This document shows, one piece after another, positions 24,194 through 37,225 of a stretch of 64,000 nt of DNA (its first letter is position 1; each line of letters begins with the position of its first letter). Position numbers and translations under genes: made by a program. This DNA is from Heterotrichella gracilis (lineage: Eukaryota > Sar > Xanthophyceae > Tribonematales > Xanthonemataceae). Under the pieces are notes generated by a model that saw nothing but the letters and a program-made list of their open reading frames with translations, ran no database searches and was not told the DNA's origin. The stretch is taken from contig JAULBX010005220.1 in NCBI GenBank assembly GCA_032358255.1, positions 62,001-126,000 of the forward strand. The letters are read 5' to 3'.

Positions 24194-26774
24194 TTAGCGC
24201 CGCATAAGGTCCAGCACCAATCTCGCCACTGCCTCCCCATCCACCCCCACTGCGACCTTGACCTTGGGCCGCCCCATCCACACCGTTGTGCCATGCCAGT
24301 TCTTCTCCTGTGCGTCCATCACGCAGTGGCCTTGAGACACACCGTCCGGCACCACCCGCACCTGGGGGAGACACAGGGAAAGGAGGTGAGCTGGGAATGT
24401 AGCATTTGAATACATCAGAGGTGTTGATACTATGAACCATGACTCTTCATCCTGAATTATGATACTGACACCCCTGATCATGTTTATTAAAAAATGCACG
24501 GCAATGCAGAAACCTATTGAACCTTCATTACTATCCACTCGAGTGCAGTACCGGCCCAGCCAACATCAACCCTAAAACCCTGACACTACACACCCACCTC
24601 GCCAGCCTTCCACGTGAACAGTTGCGGCTCCAGCACCGCCGCCAGCGCAGTCGGGTCGTGCACAAACACGCTGTCCATGTCATACGAGTCCCTGTGGTAC
24701 TTGAGGTAGAACTGCGTGATGCGGGACAGGAAGCTGCCGTACTTGCCCTGCCCCTCCATCTCTGCCAGCTGCTGCCCCGTGATGACCACCTTGTGGGTTA
24801 CATCCAGGCCAACCACGCGAATCTGTGGGGGAGGGGCGACAGCGGTGGGATATTGCACCATGGATGGTGGCGTGACGGCGGGGCAAATGTGTGGGTACCA
24901 TGAGCGAATGCGCCAGCCCCCCAATGTCCCAGCAGATGATTTGACTACTACAAAGGCCTCATGTAATGCATCGGTTATTGGGGGCCATGCCGCTACTTTA
25001 CCACACACACAGCACCATGCAATGCAACACACTCAGTACAATGGATGACTCTACAGGTGTAGCAACATATTGAATGAGGTGCGCGGGTGCATCTCATGAA
25101 AAAGGTGAGCTTTATGGCATTTACACTTCCTCCTGTGCCCTCCACATGTGGCATCATCCAGCCACAGGGTGCACAGCTCTGCATGATGCCCACCTTATGT
25201 GTCAGGCCCAGCACAAAGTCCGCTGCATAGGGGTCACCAAAGAAGTTGGCCTCAGCTGCCGGGTTGACATTGCCGTTCACGAAAAATGCTCCGCCAAGGA
25301 CAACAATCTCGCCCTGCGCATGGCGGTAATGTCATTGACACCGGCTGGCCATCCATGAACTAAGCAATGGCATAGCCCCAGATTGACAATGCTGGTTGCA
25401 CAACTGTGGACAGCAAAATTGTCATCTTCCCCCTGTGACCACCGCATATCTGCCACACATTGCTTTCTTACCAGTTCTTCACCCACTCCCTCCCTTGACC
25501 CCTCGAGTCCTAAACAACATCATCATAGCACGACAAGGGCCCAGAAGGTACATCCGCCATGAATGAGCCACCACTCACCAGATTGTCGCCTAGGCAGGGA
25601 TCCAGGTGAAAAGCCAGTGCCAGGTTTGTCAGAGGGCCCAGTGCTAGCACTGTAACCTGCCCCGGGTACTGCCGCGCCATCTCCACAATGAACTGCGCCC
25701 CACTGCGGCCATCAGCAGTGCCCTGCAGGTCATGCACAGGCACAAGTGAGGGATGCAAGCAGGGCACTGGGCCCTCTGTAGGGCATGCCATGCTCGCGTG
25801 CATGCAACAGGTTGTGGAAGACAAGCGCGCATGGTGGGTAATAATGGGTTGATGGGCAAGAATTGAATTAATATAAATAAAACATCATTTAATAAAATTT
25901 GTATTCACACAGCCCACTTCAGAGATTGCAATGTGTGCACGGGCAGTTGTATGCATGCAAGTTGTGGGCACAGCAAAGCCTGGATGATTTCCCATGGCGC
26001 CTGACGAGATGACGCACCGTTGGGGCTGGCTGCTTTGTGTTGCCAAAGCCGTCGTCCCCGTGCACAAAGTCTGCAACCCGCTCCTTGGCTGTGCCTATCA
26101 GCGCTCGATGGCTCCCCTCGCACACAGGCACCTGCCACACACAACTAGGGCTCAGGACCCTGCCCTTCAACGGGTTGCCCCATTCATTACTGAGGTAGTG
26201 CAAGAGGTTGCCTTTCTGGAGTTTCAGCAGAATGATGGCAATATTGCACACTTGTATGCGTACAAGTCTCTCCAGCAAGCTGCTTTATTGGGAGAGTGGG
26301 ATGCGTGTGGACACACCTGGCATTGACCAGCCACTTCCCGGAGGTAGATCGCGTTCTGAGTGGCCATGCCCGTGCGCACATTCCCATAAATAGTAGTCAT
26401 GCCCACAACCTCGACCTTTGAGCTGTTGAAGGCAGCCAGGATGGCCATGGCATCGTCTGTACCAACACAAGGGTTATCAGATCAGAGTTTGCGAGATGTG
26501 GCCATGTGGGCAATGGTGGCCACATATCCGAAGCATTGAGGCAATGGTGCTGACGGTGTGCCAGCTGCCACTGACCTACTCCAGGGTCTGTATCTATGAT
26601 CAGCTTTATCTTGGAGGCACTGCCGTTCTCTGTGGCTAGTGCTGTCTGGGCCATGCTCCCAGACAGAGCATTAATGTCTGCATGACCGTGTGCTCCTTTC
26701 CCTGCCTTGGGGAACTTGGGCAGGTCTGAGGCGGTGTCACTTCTCATAGCTCTATGCCTGTCAACTTGCTGCAT
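24194..26774 (-). CDS. Nucleoside hydrolase (inosine/uridine-preferring type)
   Basis: This enzyme cleaves the N-glycosidic bond of ribonucleosides in purine/pyrimidine salvage. The calcium- and ribose-binding signature DTDPGVDDAMAILAAF is formed across a splice at about 26575/26460. It is followed by VVGMTTIYGNVRTGMATQNA, VPVCEGSHRALIG, FVHGDDGFGNT, VTVLALGPLTNLALAF, VVLGGAFFVNGNVNPAAEAN with FGDPYAADFVL, VVGLDVTHKVVIT, and the conserved FVHDPTALAAVL. The C-terminus ends VARLVLDLMRR. There are about eight exons. The first exon starts at 26774; ATGs further in, at MRSDTAS or MAQTALATENG, are also possible, and the first 45 residues are not conserved in the family. It is divergent from PRORP. 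Substrate preference cannot be read from sequence. Confidence 0.9.
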
Positions 26775-28184
26775 TTGAGCTTGTTTTGGTTAAGTGCTGG
26801 CAACGAGGCACGGCCGGAGGGCACCACTTTCCAAGGGGTGGAACTTCCTGGATGGCACACAAGACACTATTGTGGACTGGAATGACACTGTGTTGGCAAG
26901 TCTACAGGTATACTAGTGTAACAATAAGTTAGTGTTGAATCGCAGAGATCTATGCCAGACGCTTGACTAGGCAAGGGCAATATCAACAGATCAGATAACA
27001 CACATGCCGGGATCTGGGACCAGTTAGAAATTGTTTGGAAATTGTTTACGGGTAGGTCCTTCAGCTGAACTTCATACCACCACAACCCAATGTGTAAAAA
27101 GTGCAACAAGGCTCACAATAGCACCAAAGAGGACAAAACTTGACCTAGCAACTCAACAACCTTGCGCATTTTACGTGCTGATATGCCCACTGGACAGACA
27201 TGGTCCTTATGGTATGTCAGCCACACCTTAGGCCTTATTGCTCATGAACGATCAGGCGTTTGTGCTCCGCTCGCTGCTGCTTTCTTGCAACTGCTTATTC
27301 GCTTGCGTGGCCCACACAGTTGCATGTCCAATAAAACGTTTCCAGGAGGTCCTTGCACCACAGACAGGCAGATAGGCAAGCTTGCCCTTACAGTGGCATT
27401 GGTAGCAGTAAAGTGGTGTGACCTAAGGCTAAATTGGGGTTCGTCGAGGTTTGAGCGAGCGGTTGTCAACAGCTTGCAAGTTGCAGAGTAGGATCGCCAG
27501 TGGGGTGTCAGTAATAGCAAAACCCTAGTATTTTACGTAGTCCCCAACTTTCGCCCAGGTTGATGGCCTGGTGCGGCACCTTCTTACTTCACGGATTGCA
27601 GCTCCGATACGGGTTTATAGCTACTAGAAACTGTGCTCAAGTTCTGCACAAGCACGACAGCTAAGTGACGTGACACGATAGCTCATGCGGAGTGCACACC
27701 ACTTTGGCTTTTTAGAACGCTAACCTCGCCCAGAAGCCTGTTGACCGGTTTCAAGCTCCATATGCATTGCCGAAACGTTTCCACTGACCTCAGTGCCAAG
27801 TGAGGCAGCAACTAGTCACGTTGCAGACCTGCAACTGTTATGTGAACCTGGTCCTGGACATGCATGCGTCGAATGCAAATGGCAGCAAGGTGCCTTTGCC
27901 AAAGTTTCCAAGCGCTTGGAACTTGCACACTGGGCTATCCGCGGCTGCAAGACTTCAAGTTTTTAAGGTACCGTTTCGTTGCCGTGCCCTAGCACTCGCC
28001 ACCGGATTGCCTGGTCATGCATGCATATGACTGCTTTTGGGGCGGCTGCCAAAGAGTCTAGCATGCAGCCAGATACGAAGCCACATCGAGGTACCATGGT
28101 GGGAAACACTCATGGTCGCGTTGTTTGTGCTTTCACTGTCAGCGCATTCTGCCCACGAGGCTTCGAGAAGGTGCCTAGACCTCT
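26775..28184. other. Divergent spacer between nucleoside hydrolase and PRORP
   Basis: This 1.4-kb shared upstream region has no convincing open frame or RNA gene. Nothing specific was recognised beyond ordinary promoter-like sequence. Confidence 0.55.
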
Positions 28185-31100
28185 ATGTCACAGGCTGTCC
28201 CTGCCCCCCAACGCAGATTGAGACCCGTCACAGTGCCTAAAGCAGCTTTCCCACCAAACAAGAGCCTGCAGCGGCTGGAACCTCGAGTAGTCGAAACCTC
28301 CAGTGCCCGGCAGCCTGTGGCAGCGGAGGCTCACATGGAGCAGCAACACACAGACGCACCCCCCCAGAAGAAAGCAAAGACAGGTATGCTGACACCTTCA
28401 CCATCTCAAACCCCTCTGGAGGGTTTTGATCATCGCTGAGGACTCATCCACTGCTCCGTTTGGTCCTGTTATTGCAGACGGGCAGCAAACCCAGGGCCGC
28501 AAAGCCAGGAGGGTACCCACGCCGTTCGAGGCGGTGCAGCTTGACATCCAAAACGCGGTCAAGGCAAGGAACCCGGCCGCTGCCCTGAAGGCATTCGACA
28601 GCGCGCTGGACCAAGGCTTTGTGTTCAAGACGCAGGTGTACAGCTCGCTGGTGTACCTGTGCTCCGGAGGTGAGCGTGCGCGTGTGAAGGGTTTAGGGTT
28701 TGTGTTCACGACACAGGTGGATCTTGCGCTGATGTATGAGCATGTACGTTGAGTGCGCATGGCATGGATCACGATGCAAATGGCCGATGGAGCATAGCGC
28801 CACAGGTGACAGCATTGCATGGATTAGGGTCACGTTGCAGGTAATGAGTGTGCACTGGCAAGTGCAGCTTCCAACGGACTCTAAGATGGGGCATGACTTG
28901 GGTTGTGAAGCGGGCATGTCAACAGTGGATTGCGCCACAATCCCCTGCATACTCAGGCTATGTTTGGTACTCGTGCACTGAGTATGACCATTGGAATACA
29001 TTGGGGAGCTGGCACGCATAGGCGGGTGCCTGGCAGCGGCTTATGGAGGAAAGGAGTGCATGGCGTGTGGTCATTCCATGCATTCCTTTGGGGACATGCA
29101 TGTAAACGTAATCTTCAACTCACGGCTTGGTCATGTTGGCAGGTGAGAACTGGGAGCGCGAGGTTATTGCCACAGCAAAAGCTACACATGAGCTCGCCCA
29201 ACCAACACTGCCGTGGCCGCCCCAGTTCCAGCCTGGGACAGCGGATGGGGATGCAGAGAATGGCAACGGCGATGCAGCAGCTGGTAGGGAAAGAGGGGCC
29301 GAAGGATATGCGCTTTCTGTTTGCAACTCCTCTCCCTAAGTCATGGGCTTCGGCCATGTGCGAGGCCCCTTGGGGCATGCAGCATGGCAACTATTCATTT
29401 TTCTATTCACCTTCAATTATTTATTTTTTGCAAACGGTTTATCATATGTACCTTTGTTTGTTGTTTTTTATGCAGCAGCTGGTACCGGAAGGAAGTCTGG
29501 TGGGCAGGCGCAGGAGCAGCCTGCCAGGGAGGAGCTCCTGCAACGCGGCAAGCAGATCCATGCGCTAGTGAAGGAGCAGCGGGGGGATATGGCTAATGCC
29601 GAGGTGCTGTACACAGGTGCGCATGCATGTGCAATGGCAAAGGATTCTGGCGCTGGGCGCAAGGTTTGGGCCATATCGTGGAAATGGAAACGACGCAGTT
29701 GTATTTGGTTTTGCCAACCATCGGCTGGTGCGCAAACCACGGTGGTGGAAATAATTAGCAACAAGTTATCAGGTGGGAGAATCTTCCATCATGTCACCAC
29801 CACCGCTGCATGTGATGACCATGTGGCGTTACATGGAGGAATGCATGCTGCACGGGATGGGAGGGAGGCTTGGCTTGATGATTGCGCGCTGTGCTTTGTG
29901 GCAGGGCTCGCTCGCCTGGCATCCATTGGCGGGGATTTTGATGAGGCCTACAGGATAGCCAAGTCCATTTCCAGCAATGGGGTTGCACCCAAATTGCGTT
30001 CCTTCACGCCAGCCCTGGTTGGCTTCAGCAGGAGTGGGCAGGTATTGTCATGCATGCATGGTACTGGTCACTCTGGCTGTCACTATGCTTGCATCTTTAA
30101 CCTGGTGAGCACTCAGCTTTCTGGCAGCTGTATTCAAGCGTTTGAATATATACTGATCACCTGTAATAGATGGCCATTTGGGACAAAGGCTGTTGGGACA
30201 GCTGGCTTAGTGTGTTAGATTCTCTGATAAATGGACACTGCTATTCACATCACCCCTGCTTGGCTGAACAGGTGACAAAGGCATTTGAGGTGTACCATAG
30301 CATCAAGGCAGCTGATTTGGAGCTGAACGAGGAGGAGTACGCCACCCTCCTGCGCGTGTGCCAGTATGGTGTGGAATGGCCAGTCGTGAGCGCACTGTTC
30401 CACGAAATGACCCACGAGCTCACCACGCTCTCTGACACAACGCTGGCAATCATTGAGAGCTTCTTTGCCTCGGAAGCTGCACAGCAGGCCTTTGCGAATG
30501 ACCCAGAGCTGCAGGTACTGTGGTGCTTCCTAAACCCTAAGTAATGAACCCTAAACCTCAAACCCAGCACGTTGTCCTGCACATGGAATACAGCAACTTT
30601 GCGGTGGCTTGTATTTTCCCCAAGTGTGGCTTCTTGTGCATGTGAGGCAGGACCCTATAATCCCACAACACAAGCGAAGCATGCGGGTGTAAACCCGAGG
30701 GCGCAAAGTGCAAATAGTATTGTAATGCTAGAGGCTCACAGGGCTTATTTTCTCACGCCAATGGCCCTGTGTGTGATGCAGCAGCGGGGCGATGCATGGC
30801 TGGTGGAGCGCGCCACGGTGAGCGACAGCGGCGTGTGCAGCGCGTGCGGTGACAAGGTGGGTGCGCCCGACCTTGATGATCGGGAGTGGGCGCTGTTCCT
30901 GGAGGCCATCGAGAAGCTGGCCAGGCAGAAGGAGAAGCGACCAAACGACTTCCAGCTCTTCCAGGTGTGGCGCTGGTGCTGGAAGTCACAGGGCTGCTAT
31001 AACATCACCCTTAACCCTTCTTTATTGTCAAGATTTGGCATAGTCAGTTTTCCAGCTTGTACTTAGAGCCCCCGTGCAATTATGAAGGGGACGGCATTGT

Positions 31101-32785
31101 ACATACCCCTCCTGGCCATGTATTGCACCATCACCCCATGCGTGGCCATACCATGTATCCACTGGGGTTACGTATTGTGGTTAACGCATGAGATGTAGTG
31201 TGTTTCAAATGCTCATCTGAACCACATCTGCCGCGCAAACTGATGAAGCATGGCCTGGCCATTACGCAGGAGTGGCTGGATCGGCAGGGGCCCTATGGGA
31301 CGGTGCTGGATGGTGCCAATGTGGCGCTGTTTGGCCAGAACTGGGAGGGTGGCGGGTTCTCCTTTGAGCAGATTCGGCTGGTGATGGAGCACATGCAGGA
31401 GCACCACCCCGCACTCAAGCCCCTCATGGTAAGGGGAACTTCCTGAAACCTGTGCACCGTCATGCACACCTGCGTCACACCGCGTGGGGCATCCGGGGTC
31501 TTGATGGTTTGCTACGTCGGGTGCACACTAAAATATTGCAGGGATATTATTATCGCAGGGATTGTGCCAGGAGCCATGCTCATCGATATCTTTCACTACC
31601 TGGCTTCGCTTCCCCACGCCCAATTTGGCACAATGTTGGACAGCATTACCCTAGCCCAGCACCAAAGCCCTAATTCTACCCTAATTCCGCCGTGCAGGTC
31701 ATGCACGTGGGCCGCGCACGCGCACCTGTTGCCCAGCTGGAGCAGAACCAGGAGCTGCTGGGCAGGCTGCGGCAGGAAAAGCACTTCTACGCCACGCCGC
31801 CGGGGTCCAATGACGACTGGTGAGTGTGCGTTCAGGGATTGCACATAATAGCTATTCCCCCCTCTAATTTTCCTCGCTAGTTCCCTTGAATCGCTACAAA
31901 AGTAGCAATTAAGGGGATCGTCACTTCCCTTGACAATTTGTCAACAGCGTCAGAGTCCTGCTTTTGATTGGCTTGTGGCCTGCAGGTACTGGCTGTACGC
32001 CGCTGTGAAGGCTGGTAGAGAGGGGCTGCTTGTGAGCAACGATGAGATGCGGGACCACATATTCCAGCTGCTGGCGCCAAAGTACTTCCAGAAGTGGAAG
32101 CAGCGGCATCAGGTAGGGGGGGTGCATGCCATGGGTCAGGCGTACATGTGATAACATATGCCTTTTCACCCGTCTCGCTAAACAGCAGTGCACGCATGTG
32201 GATCAATAGTAACACACACAGGTGATATAGCACACCCAGGTGAGACAATTCAAGCGCACCAAATTTAAAGGAGGTGTCAGCAGCGCCTGGACCAGGTCTG
32301 CCAGGCGCCGTGTGTACAAAGCTGGCTGCTAATCTAGCCTTTTAGGGGGAATGCAAGTTATTTACTCATTTGATGGTTGCACATGCATGTGGCAGCACTG
32401 CGTGTTATACAGCACAAATCTGCGCGTGCTTGCACCCACTTTACGGGAAAAGTCTGGGAATGGGGAACGGGGGCATGTGCGCTGCAACTTTGAGAGGGCG
32501 AATCGAAAATTCACTTAGTGTAAAAGCTAACAAGTAAAAATTGCATGCGGGGGAAGGCGGCGCATGCAACGTGTGATGCAAACCTTGGTACTTACCATGT
32601 TCTCAAACGATGTGCAGGTGCACTTCAATTTTGGGCTGGAGGGCATGGAGATCCGGTACCCCCCACCCTTCACATCATGCGTGCAACAGCTGGCGGGAGG
32701 CTCATGGATGTTTCCTTCATCGGACCACCGGCACTGGCTGTGCGCGCGACCTGTCAGGCAGGGTGCAGTGGGTGGGTCCAGCTAG
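28185..32785 (+). CDS. PRORP: Protein-only RNase P (PRORP), PPR plus NYN nuclease
   Basis: This single-protein RNase P removes 5' leaders from precursor tRNAs. The N-terminal 60 or so residues are variable and include PPQKKAKTG, a possible nuclear localisation signal. Pentatricopeptide-type helical repeats follow: AVKARNPAAALKAFDSALDQG, a linker rich in G, D and A, then GGDFDEAYRIAKSISSNGV and KAFEVYHSIKAADLELNEEE. The central zinc-site half is CSACGDKV. The NYN metallonuclease domain has VLDGANVALFGQNW and the acidic SNDDWYWLYAAV, both carrying catalytic aspartates. The C-terminal HRHWLCARPV supplies the remaining zinc ligands. The start at 28185 is the first ATG in frame with conserved sequence. 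There are about eleven exons. One intron holds a partial copy of the preceding exon. Subcellular location is uncertain. Confidence 0.93.
28696..28737 (+). pseudogene. Partial exon copy in a PRORP intron
   Basis: This stretch resembles 28614-28656. Translation gives GFVFTTQVDLALMY against GFVFKTQVYSSLVY. It lies 27 bp after the donor at 28670 and begins in a TTTAGGG motif. Confidence 0.75.
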
Positions 32786-34471
32786 TGATCATCTCAGTAG
32801 TTGTAGCGCCTCGGGCTGGCTTGCAACCCAGCCATTGCTTGGCCTTGGCTAATTACCTCTATCTAGCACGCCAATTTGGCAATCAATTGCCATCATTTGA
32901 ACTGGTGTTAGTGTAATTGGTGACGTGTTACAAGGATGTTAATATATCACGTGATATTTTAAAGTTCTCCAGGCGTTACTCAGTGGCTGTTACAGCCATA
33001 TGTAGATACAGGCTATAATAGGTACCAAGTTGTCCCATTGTGGTACTATGTCACGTTGATAGCTGCAAGTTTCCTCCTTCGTTCCAGCGCAGCCTTAGCT
33101 CTTGGTGCACATGTTGTGGACAGTTACTGAGAAACAAGCCTTGTAGTAGGCGCCAGCAAGCGCAACACGTTGAATCCGTCGTGCGTGTCTTGAAATTACG
33201 CAATGCATTCGAGGCTGCGGTGGATTCAGAGTCTGCTGTGTTGCTATCGGGTAGATTTGGAAACCTAGGTGCACTGCGAGAAACCATTTGGCTCAGCCTT
33301 GGTTCAAAACCTTCAGAGGTCTGGCGCTGGCCCTGGCCCAGTACTCGGAGTGTAGTCTGTCGCCGGTTACAGCAGATCGTGAGCCAATGATTATAGTGTG
33401 CATACCGTATATACACAGGCTGTAATACATACCATGCTACAGAAGTCCTGCCTGGCATGGTGGATCTTGTGCCACAGGCTGATTATGCAACTGCCAGACG
33501 CGAATTGTTCAAGTAGTGCAGATAGATGTAATATATGCAGGTAATAAAAATTTCACGGACTTCCAACACAGTTGTAAATTTGCAGCTGTTGCAAAGCCTG
33601 AGAACCTGGTCCAAACGGTCTTTCAGAAGGTTACGTAGATTGGCATTGCAATGTCTTAGAGTCTTGGCTCAGTCTGAGAAAGGAATGCACGTCGATGCAT
33701 TTATTAACGGCTAGCCTGAGGGGTTGTTGACGTTTTCAAAAGTTCAACCTAGCCGCTAGTTTGCTGAGAACCAGTATATGGAGGAGCAAAGGAAGGAAAC
33801 GCCCGGTGGGGCCACAGGTGATGGTCTAGGTTGAGTAAAAGGCTTGATTGTCCTGCGTAGGTCCTGCTGCAGTCTTGAAATCACTACAAAAATTTGGGAT
33901 ATGAGGGGAAACTGAAAGAAAGCAGTCCATGATGTCTTCAACATGCAATCCACGTGTATATGCTCTGAGAGCACGAGGCAGGTCTACGAGCAATGAACTG
34001 TACAAAGAAGCAAGGAGGCAGATTAAAACTTGGAGGTCAGCTAGTCGAGCGAATTATTTCCTGATCACGATTATCAAAATTGTTGACGTGTGCATGCAGA
34101 CTGTTAAGCGCAAAACTTCATCTTACTGCCATGCCTGCACCTACACACAATCTGTTTGTACAAAAAGTTATTTGCAAGAAAACATGCACCACCTGTTGCA
34201 GTAAAGCCTACGATATGCAATAACCTAGGGAAAAGTGAATTGGGTGCTTGGGAAGCTACAGTACTTTATTCCAAAGATTTTATTGGCTTGCCGCGTGCTG
34301 CAATAGCATGCTGTCATGTGATACCATCGGCGCATCGGACAGAGTCTGACGTTGTGGTGGTCTTGAATTGTTTGTGCATAATGACTGATTGATCTACATG
34401 ATAGTGTACTCACGCTAATACCGAAAAATGCTTGCTAATACCTGCTGTGTAACGCATGCACCAGCCGCCCC
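32786..34471. other. Spacer between convergent PRORP and kinase 3
   Basis: No gene was recognised. The palindrome ATATCACGTGATAT, with a central CACGTG, lies at 32944-32957. TGTAA at 32911-32915 could be the PRORP polyadenylation signal. Confidence 0.55.
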
Positions 34472-37225
34472 TCACATCACGACACAGCACCGCCCCACTC
34501 GCCGCACTCCAATGTCCTCCTCCTCCACTGCCACCTCTCCATGCTTTGGCCTGGGGGACGACTGTGAAGCAAGCGCCGAGCTCTTGCAAGACAGCGTAGA
34601 CTCCCTTTTGAGCATTGCCAGCAGGACAGACTGCCTGGTGAGCGAGGTCTTGACGAGGGACTGCCTGTTTAGAAAGGATTTCATGGTGGACTGATTGACC
34701 AGGCTGGGCTGGTGAGCAAACACACCGCCTTCCTGCATTGTCTTGAGTTGGCTCCGCACATGGAGCATGCTTGGGCGGTCCCCCGGTGTGTGCGCCCAGC
34801 ATGCGGTGATGAGGTCTTTCAATTCCTGGGGGAGCTTGGGCGAGAGAGGGCGACGGATGCCACACGCAACCTGCACACGCCAACCACACCCTGCCTGAGA
34901 CACGTCACTTAGATTTGCAGGCCATGTCATGTGTAGTAATACCGCAGTGTTGTGGGTAAAACGAGCTCTGCAATTGCAATTCACCTACCATCTCAGCCCA
35001 CCACGCTGCATCCTCCATGCCCACACCATACTGCACACTCAGAGCTGAGGCCAGGATTTCCCGGTGGAACAGCTCGTACATGATGACCCCAAAGGAAAAT
35101 ACGTCAGCCTGAAACCATTAACAACACACACGTCAGAAGGTTGGCGTCGTGTGCAATGATTGGGGAGCGGGTCATAATTTGATCACCAATGATGAAGTGC
35201 ATGTATTCATTGAAATGATATTAAACAATTCAGTTGGAACCTTCCCTGATGCAATTGACCAGGGCCGAAGTGATGCAAATAGAAGAGTTCCTCAGGCGGG
35301 TGGTCATGCATACCATGGTACCCATTTCCCACATGACAAGAGCGGCGCACCTTCTCATTGTAAGGTTCCCTCCTGAACACCTCTGGTGCCATGTACATAT
35401 AGGACCCGGTGCCACCGGTCAAGTGCCATTTATCTTGGGTTGAATGTCTGGCTGGCACCCTGCAGCAATCAAGTATCAACCCTCAACACCCTATAGTAAA
35501 AGAACGTCTAAAACCAGCAGGAATGGTCAGATGCCAATCCACTGCCCAACATTCCCAGGCTCTAGTCAATGCCCCACTTTCCATATACTCAAACAACTCA
35601 AATATGACGTTCAGGGCCAGGCGCTCTGCTTTGGTATCGACAGGCAAAGATTACCTGGGGTCTGCCGCAGGGTCTGGTTTGATCATAACCTGTCCTGTAC
35701 CCTTCTGTTCCAGTGCCACAGACAAGCCAAAGTCTGCCAGCTTGACCAACAAGGTGTCACCATCAACTGCATGAACCGCACGCAACCTCAGCAACAGGTG
35801 GACTCCCCGTACCAAGCAGGACTAATCACGCAGGTCAAATGCATGCATTGACAGCATGCAGGTGCTGATGCAAATTTTTGTTGCAGGTCATGCTGCAAAG
35901 CTTCAAACCTGCGCCGTATTGTGATGCACCTTCCAAGTTGTCCCTCAGTGACCAGGGGCAATGAATAAAATCCCACAGCAGAGCAGGCGCGCGTACCGTC
36001 ACACAGCATGTTATCCAGTTTGAGGTCCCTGTGCATGATCCGGGGGTTGGAAGCATGGAGGTACCCAAGCCCCTCCGCAATCTGCCGGCTCCAGTCCAGG
36101 GCATCGGAATGCGAGTAGATGGGCTTGAAGGGGGTCATCATCTGCTTGGTCACCAGCCCCTTGAGGGTGCCAGCCCCCATGTACTCCATGACGATGTAAA
36201 ACTCCTGGGCTACCGGGCTGTCCGACACATGCACCTCCCCCATGCCGATGCACTGCACGACGTTCCTGTACAGGGTGGGGAGGTTTATCAAGCTGCAAGG
36301 CCGATTACATCCCATACCTCCCCTCCATGATACCCTATTCATTACACAATATTTTGTGTTGGATCATCCACTTCCAATGTTGAGAATTTGCTCGGATTAA
36401 GATTAAAGTTCTCAACAAATTTTCAATACAATCAGACATCGAAATTTGAGATTACGATTTCAACTGAGGATTCAGATTTGAGATTACCCACCTGTGCCTG
36501 AGGCTCCTGACCAGCTGCCCCTCCACCACAAACCGCTGCAGCTCCTCGCGTGAGGCGGCATGGGACAGCGGCTTCTTCACAACCACGTGGCGGGGGGCCT
36601 GGTCCACGCTGTGCAGCTGGTGCAGCTCCGCAGAGGCGAAAGCTCCTCGGCCAACCTCCTTGACCAGCTGCAGCCTGTACGCATGGTGGCGTGGTCGTGT
36701 GGTAAGCATACCTCAGAACCATGCCAATTGTGCTTACCAGATGTAGGCCTGGGCCAGATAAGCAGCCCGGGCAAATAAAATAACAAATCCCTGGTACTAC
36801 TTACATATGGGCTGATAAATCTGCAATTCTGTACGCTGGTAAATATTGAAGAGTTGTAATGTTGACGATTGGCCCTCAAGTTACCGCCCAGTTGAAGTTT
36901 AATTTTGGTGTGTGGTCAGTCACATACAACATGATATGCCGCGTCTTCTGCCCAGAGTGCTGCCTAAACTTGCATGTAACTCATGCAAGAATGCATCTGC
37001 TACTGCTATATCCCAATCCAGCGTTGCGCACCGTTCAGGGCCAATGATATCGTCCTCAGTGAGGCCCGGGAGCCTGTGTTTTTGTGTCATCCAGCTGGCT
37101 TGTGGGGTGCCACCTGGCAGCACCGGGACCTCGCCCTTGGCGCTATCACAGGGCTCCACCGACCGCATGCGACCCATGCCACTGTCACATGCCTCCAGGG
37201 ACCGGGGCGTGCCAGCCGCGCCCAT
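34472..37225 (-). CDS. Protein kinase 3, TKL-like, with C-terminal CaaX box
   Basis: This is the third member of the local kinase family, on the opposite strand. Exon 1 (37225-37032) contains an internal repeat, LEACDSGMG then VEPCDSAKG, and ends TEDDIIGPER; its splice lies at the same place as in kinases 1 and 2. Core motifs are VGRGAFASAEL, VVVKKPLSHA, RNVVQCIGMGE, IMHRDLKLDNMLC, VKLADFGLSVAL, HLTGGTGSYMYMAPEV, ADVFSFGVIMYELFHRE and CWAHTPGDRPSM. The intron that splits TG/SY in the other two kinases is absent here. After the kinase domain comes an extra tail of about 70 residues with repeated NQS/NRQS/TRQS segments and basic residues, ending VGRCCVVM, again a CVVM CaaX box beside an extra cysteine. 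Membrane anchoring is inferred. The start could instead be the ATG for MRSVEP. Confidence 0.88.

Noticed and set aside
29343-30218. 291-codon plus-strand open frame as a separate gene
   Set aside because: It is PRORP exons joined through unspliced introns in one open frame. The conserved PRORP pieces require splicing at GT/AG sites inside it.
33000-33480. Possible retroelement remnant between PRORP and kinase 3
   Set aside because: Open frames on both strands show no reverse transcriptase, integrase or gag motifs, and no terminal repeats were found.
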